Shown here in pieces: positions 14,740 through 16,781 of a stretch of 16,781 nt of DNA. The position numbers and the translations under genes are program-made. This DNA comes from an uncultured Holophagaceae bacterium (GTDB lineage: Bacteria; Acidobacteriota; Holophagae; Holophagales; Holophagaceae). The notes under the pieces were generated by a model. The model was given only the letters and a program-made list of their open reading frames with translations. It had not been told where the DNA came from and searched no databases. Each line of letters opens with the position of its first letter. Within the stretch, counting starts at the first letter, position 1. Location: the NCBI GenBank assembly GCA_903890595.1, contig CAITBU010000418.1, positions 1 through 16,781 of the forward strand, written 5' to 3'.

Positions 14740-15069
14740 ATGGACCGCGAACTAATTCGAGGCAACATCCCCACCCTGATCCTTTCCCTGCTTGCAGAAA
14801 CTCCTTCCTACGCCTACGAAATGAGCGAGAACCTTAAGAAGCAGACTGGAGGTGTCATTACCCTCCTGGACGGATCTCTCTACAACTCTCTCAAGCAGCT
14901 TGAGGAACTCGGCCTCGTGCGCTCCTACTGGGAAACCCAGCCCAACGGACGGGAGCGGCGCTACTACGAGATCCTTGAAGAAGGCTGGCAGGAGCTGCAG
15001 ATTCGGCTCAAACAGTGGCAAGAGTTCCAGGTAGCCATGAACATCGTCCTTCCTACCAATAACCGGTAG
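14740..15069 (+). CDS. PadR-family transcriptional regulator
   Basis: 109 residues, the usual length of the short PadR subfamily. The winged-helix signature is clear: LILSLLAETPSYAYEMSENL (about 13-32), TLLDGSLYNSLKQLEELGLVRS (about 41-62), the wing with NGRERRYYEI (69-78) and a C-terminal dimerisation helix (EGWQELQIRLKQWQEF). A perfect AAGGAGG lies 3 bp before the ATG. PadR proteins usually repress their own and neighbouring genes until a small ligand or partner relieves binding. The gene is divergent from the outer-membrane/redox block and upstream of two HAAS-domain ORFs, the usual company of this subfamily. Control of the divergent block is inference from position. Confidence 0.92.
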   Translation: MDRELIRGNIPTLILSLLAETPSYAYEMSENLKKQTGGVITLLDGSLYNSLKQLEELGLVRSYWETQPNGRERRYYEILEEGWQELQIRLKQWQEFQVAMNIVLPTNNR

Positions 15070-15078
15070 AATTAAGGC

Positions 15079-15340
15079 GTGGAGAACGCCGCAAAACCGT
15101 CAATCTACCAGCCCGTGCCTCTATACCTTTGGATCCGTGGGCAGAGCTCACTGAGCCCTGAGCCCCAGTCGCCGTCGGGAGATCATTCGGACGCTCCAGA
15201 CTGATACCCAGGACCTCGCTGAAGATCGGAACCTCCAAGAGGAGGAACTCGAGGCCGTCCTCGCAGCGCAACCTCCCCCGGCCCAGTGGCGGGGGTTTCA
15301 GGCCGCCGTCAACGCTGTGTTTTCGCCTGAGCCACGCTAG
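15079..15340 (+). pseudogene. Broken small HAAS (DUF1700-like) domain gene
   Basis: Begins as GTG at 15079, 9 bp after padR, reading MENAAKPSIYQPVPLYL. The reading then shifts frame within the TTT at 15128-15130 and continues as GSVGRAH, an in-frame TGA (15152-15154), then ALSPSRRREIIRTLQTDTQD and on to the TAG at 15338-15340. The joined product, about 87 residues, aligns along its length with the N-terminus of the next gene (VARGLWAVGVSRRREIVRTL), and the TGA falls where that protein has Trp25. No ATG, GTG or TTG follows the TGA in frame early enough to rescue it. Two separate lesions argue for real decay rather than one sequencing error, although the last 61 codons are intact and read like a selected protein, so decay would be recent. 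Confidence 0.65.
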
Positions 15341-15350
15341 AATCCTGTCA

Positions 15351-16253
15351 ATGTCCTCAATTCCAGCACCTCACCTCGAGCGCCCCCTGGAGCCGTATCT
15401 AGCCTCCGTGGCCCGTGGCCTCTGGGCGGTGGGCGTGTCGCGACGGCGAGAGATTGTTCGCACACTACGTGCGGACCTCCTTGACCTCGTGCAGGGCCGG
15501 GGACTACAGGAGGAAGCTCAGATCAAGGGCTTCCTCGAGGAGCAGACACCTCCCCGCAAACTGGCCTCCATCCTGCAGGCGGGCGAGCTCCAGCGGGCCT
15601 ACTTGCGGGTGGCGGTAGCGCTCCTGCCCATGTTTATTGCGGGTCTCTGGACCCTCCTCTTCCATGCCGAACGCTCGAATGTCCCCATGATTTGGCTGGT
15701 CCGGAAGGTCGCCTGGTACAGCAGCATGACCTACCTCCAGTTCGCCCTCCGGGGCATCTGGGCCCAGCATCGGGAGCCGGTGCGCCTGCTTTGGGGGCTC
15801 CTGCTCGGCAGCATGGGGGGTCTGCTCTGGTTCGCAATCAACCAGGACTCCTGGCCCGTGTTACTGGCGCTCTTTAGCTCTCCAGGGAGAGTCCTCTTCC
15901 ATGCGGGCAAACCCATCCTCACGGGAGCCTTCCTGGGCTTCACCGTGGAGCGCGTCGCGGACCGCCGCCGCTGGTGGACCCTGGCCCTGGATGCTCCGGT
16001 CTTCACCCTGCTGCTTCTGGGGCACTACAACCTCATCCTCAAGTACCCCCAACTCATCCTCACCCAGGCCGCCCCCACCAGGGCTTCGGCTCCAGCACCT
16101 CGGGTCAAGGCCTCGCGCCTCGTCATCCCCGCTAGTCCGAATCCAGTGCCCATTGCCCTCTCCACCATGGCACTGCAGGCCGCCCTCTGGGCAGGCGCCG
16201 GCACCAGCCGGCGCCTGCGACTGATGCGGCTCTTCCGGCGCCAGGCCGCCTGA
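15351..16253 (+). CDS. HAAS/DUF1700-like domain membrane protein, PadR-associated
   Basis: 300 residues. An N-terminal helical HAAS-type domain (about 12-80) has EPYLASVARGL, VSRRREIVRTLRADLLDLV and a short Glu-rich helix ending in TPPRKLAS. Membrane helices are likely at about 86-104, 145-162 and 210-228, with weaker candidates near 187-199 and 266-282. An Ala/Pro-rich loop lies at about 239-251 and an Arg-rich cytoplasmic tail (RRLRLMRLFRRQ) ends the protein. The group commonly sits next to short PadR regulators and is thought to partner them; its biochemical role is not settled. The start lies 10 bp after the broken HAAS gene with no good Shine-Dalgarno (CTAGAATCCTGTCA), so translation may once have depended on coupling to that gene. 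A 12-bp hairpin lies inside its 3' coding end. Confidence 0.75.
   Translation: MSSIPAPHLERPLEPYLASVARGLWAVGVSRRREIVRTLRADLLDLVQGRGLQEEAQIKGFLEEQTPPRKLASILQAGELQRAYLRVAVALLPMFIAGLWTLLFHAERSNVPMIWLVRKVAWYSSMTYLQFALRGIWAQHREPVRLLWGLLLGSMGGLLWFAINQDSWPVLLALFSSPGRVLFHAGKPILTGAFLGFTVERVADRRRWWTLALDAPVFTLLLLGHYNLILKYPQLILTQAAPTRASAPAPRVKASRLVIPASPNPVPIALSTMALQAALWAGAGTSRRLRLMRLFRRQAA
16191..16218 (+). repeat. Perfect 12-bp inverted repeat in the 3' coding end of the HAAS membrane protein gene
   Basis: Arms GCAGGCGCCGGC (16191-16202) and GCCGGCGCCTGC (16207-16218) with loop ACCA, encoding part of AGAGTSRRLR. No T-run follows, so it is not a standard terminator. It ends 35 bp before the stop codon and may protect or pause the transcript. 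Confidence 0.7.
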
Positions 16254-16523
16254 CCGCCAAAGCCCTGTAAGTGGCTGGGGTCTCGCGATGGGCCGACTCA
16301 ACGAGGACCTTGGCGCAGGACTGGCAGAGGCAGAGCGTGTTGTTGGGCCAGGGCAATCGATCAGCCAGGTGAAGAGGCTGAACAGATCCAAGGCGTTTTC
16401 TTAGTGATCCTCGTGATCTAATTAAGTGTTAATATTTCTGTTTTTAGTAATTTTATCGATCCATTTACACTCAGAGTATCGGCAAAGCCGTTGGAACTGG
16501 ACGTCACAGTTGAGCGGATCAAA

Positions 16524-16555
16524 TGGACACCAGATGTCCTATCGATCGCACCAAA
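16524..16555 (+). repeat. 32-bp direct repeat, copy 2 (contains GGACA-N5-TGTCC dyad)
   Basis: Identical over 32 bp to 338-369 and in the same orientation, with the accessory TTGAGCG at the same 14-bp offset (16510-16516). It ends 40 bp before the -35 of the promoter of the gene at 16650, a suitable place for a regulator site. No target-site duplication or tRNA gene adjoins it. Confidence 0.9.
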
Positions 16556-16565
16556 CTGGGGGCAA

Positions 16566-16591
16566 CCCTGCATAAAGAAAAAAGTGCAGGG
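16566..16591 (+). repeat. Inverted repeat just upstream of the promoter
   Basis: CCCTGCA (16566-16572) and TGCAGGG (16585-16591) are perfect 7-bp arms around an A-rich 12-nt spacer. The right arm ends 4 bp before the -35. It could be a regulator site or, transcribed, a hairpin. Confidence 0.6.
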
Positions 16592-16595
16592 GGCC

Positions 16596-16624
16596 TTGAC
16601 ACACACGAAAAAAAGACGAATATT
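16596..16624 (+). promoter_or_regulatory. Sigma70 promoter for the right-edge gene
   Basis: The -35 is a perfect TTGACA (16596-16601), the spacer is 17 bp and the -10 is AATATT (16619-16624, 4 of 6). Transcription would start near 16631, about 19 bp before the ATG at 16650, leaving just enough leader for the GGAG Shine-Dalgarno. Confidence 0.6.
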
Positions 16625-16649
16625 GGATTCTCAGAACAACGGAGACCCC

Positions 16650-16781
16650 ATGCCGACCTCCCCTCGCAGCTATGGCTACAAGTTCAGCGGCTACTTCATG
16701 GAGTACGGCCCCATCCAGGCCGACAACCTGGAGGCCGCCCGGGCCCTGGTCCGCCAGCGGCTCGGCGTCGGCCGCCTGCCC
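16650..16781 (+). CDS. N-terminal fragment of an unknown protein
   Basis: ATG at 16650 with GGAG at 16641-16644 (5-bp spacing) and a good promoter just upstream. Only 44 codons are visible before the window ends. The start reads MPTSPRSYGYKFSGYFMEYG and continues PIQADNLEAARALVRQRLGV. It has no signal peptide or membrane helix so far. The beta-strand then helix pattern (GYKFSGYF, then DNLEAARALVRQRL) suggests a small cytosolic alpha/beta domain, but I do not recognise it. Base composition matches the coding genes of the window. Confidence 0.7.
   Translation, partial: MPTSPRSYGYKFSGYFMEYGPIQADNLEAARALVRQRLGVGRLP

Larger units (their letters stand above)
16254..16649. other. Intergenic region with AT-rich block, repeat copy 2, dyad and promoter
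   Basis: About 400 bp without a convincing gene. The first 150 bp are GC-rich with no recognised feature. Around 16407-16460 composition turns sharply AT-rich (for example CTAATTAAGTGTTAATATTT), unlike the rest of the window. Then come TTGAGCG (16510), repeat copy 2 (16524-16555), a 7-bp dyad (16566-16591) and a promoter (16596-16624) ahead of the gene at 16650. No clear terminator for the HAAS gene is seen. Confidence 0.7.

Noticed and set aside
338..16555. The block between the repeats as a transposon or integrative element
   Set aside because: No integrase, transposase, tRNA gene, terminal inverted repeats or target-site duplication is visible, and gene composition is uniform. Kept only as one possible reading of the repeat.
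16418..16606. A 62-codon minus-strand ORF in the right intergenic region
   Set aside because: It spans the AT-rich block, the repeat and the promoter of the next gene, and has no ribosome-binding site or coding character.
1..16781. CRISPR arrays, tRNA or rRNA genes
   Set aside because: I looked for regularly spaced short repeats and for conserved tRNA/rRNA patterns and saw none; the only exact long repeat is the two-copy 32-bp sequence, apart from paralog similarity.

Overview
The window is GC-rich, gene-dense bacterial DNA. An Oar-like TonB-dependent receptor with an N-terminal carboxypeptidase-regulatory domain, a PadR regulator beside a DUF1700/HAAS-like membrane protein, and many secreted thioredoxin-fold proteins suggest Acidobacteriota, perhaps a Holophaga/Geothrix relative. 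That placement is inference from gene content only.

Layout. Positions 1-291 hold the C-terminus of a gene entering from the left, ending in a membrane helix. A gap (292-588) follows with a repeat copy, a possible promoter and a 22-codon ORF. From 14553 down to 589 eleven genes lie on the minus strand, mostly 13-125 bp apart. In transcription order they are: outer-membrane beta-barrel protein; Oar-like TonB-dependent receptor; second small beta-barrel protein; three tandem paralogous secreted thioredoxin-fold proteins; a fourth, more divergent one; a small secreted protein; DsbD; cytosolic thioredoxin; cysteine synthase. A sigma70-type promoter (14644-14672) precedes the block, and a strong GC hairpin (9777-9804) sits between the outer-membrane half and the redox half.

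Divergently, on the plus strand, are padR (14740-15069), a previously hidden and broken HAAS-domain gene (15079-15340, one frameshift plus an in-frame TGA) and an intact HAAS-plus-membrane protein (15351-16253). An AT-rich gap (16254-16649) carries the second copy of a 32-bp repeat, a dyad and a good promoter in front of a gene running off the right edge.

Working model (inference). Cytosolic thioredoxin feeds electrons to DsbD. DsbD passes them across the inner membrane to four secreted TlpA/ResA-like proteins, which would act on a disulfide- or sulfur-bearing substrate, possibly a ligand brought in by the TonB receptor. Cysteine synthase in the same block would link the process to sulfur assimilation. 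PadR with its HAAS partner is the obvious candidate regulator. The secreted thioredoxins share an undescribed-looking N-terminal domain with EF-hand-like acidic loops and lack the Glu typical of ResA after the CxxC motif, so a heme-maturation role is less likely. A 32-bp sequence containing a GGACA-N5-TGTCC dyad occurs at both ends of the window, outside this whole block.
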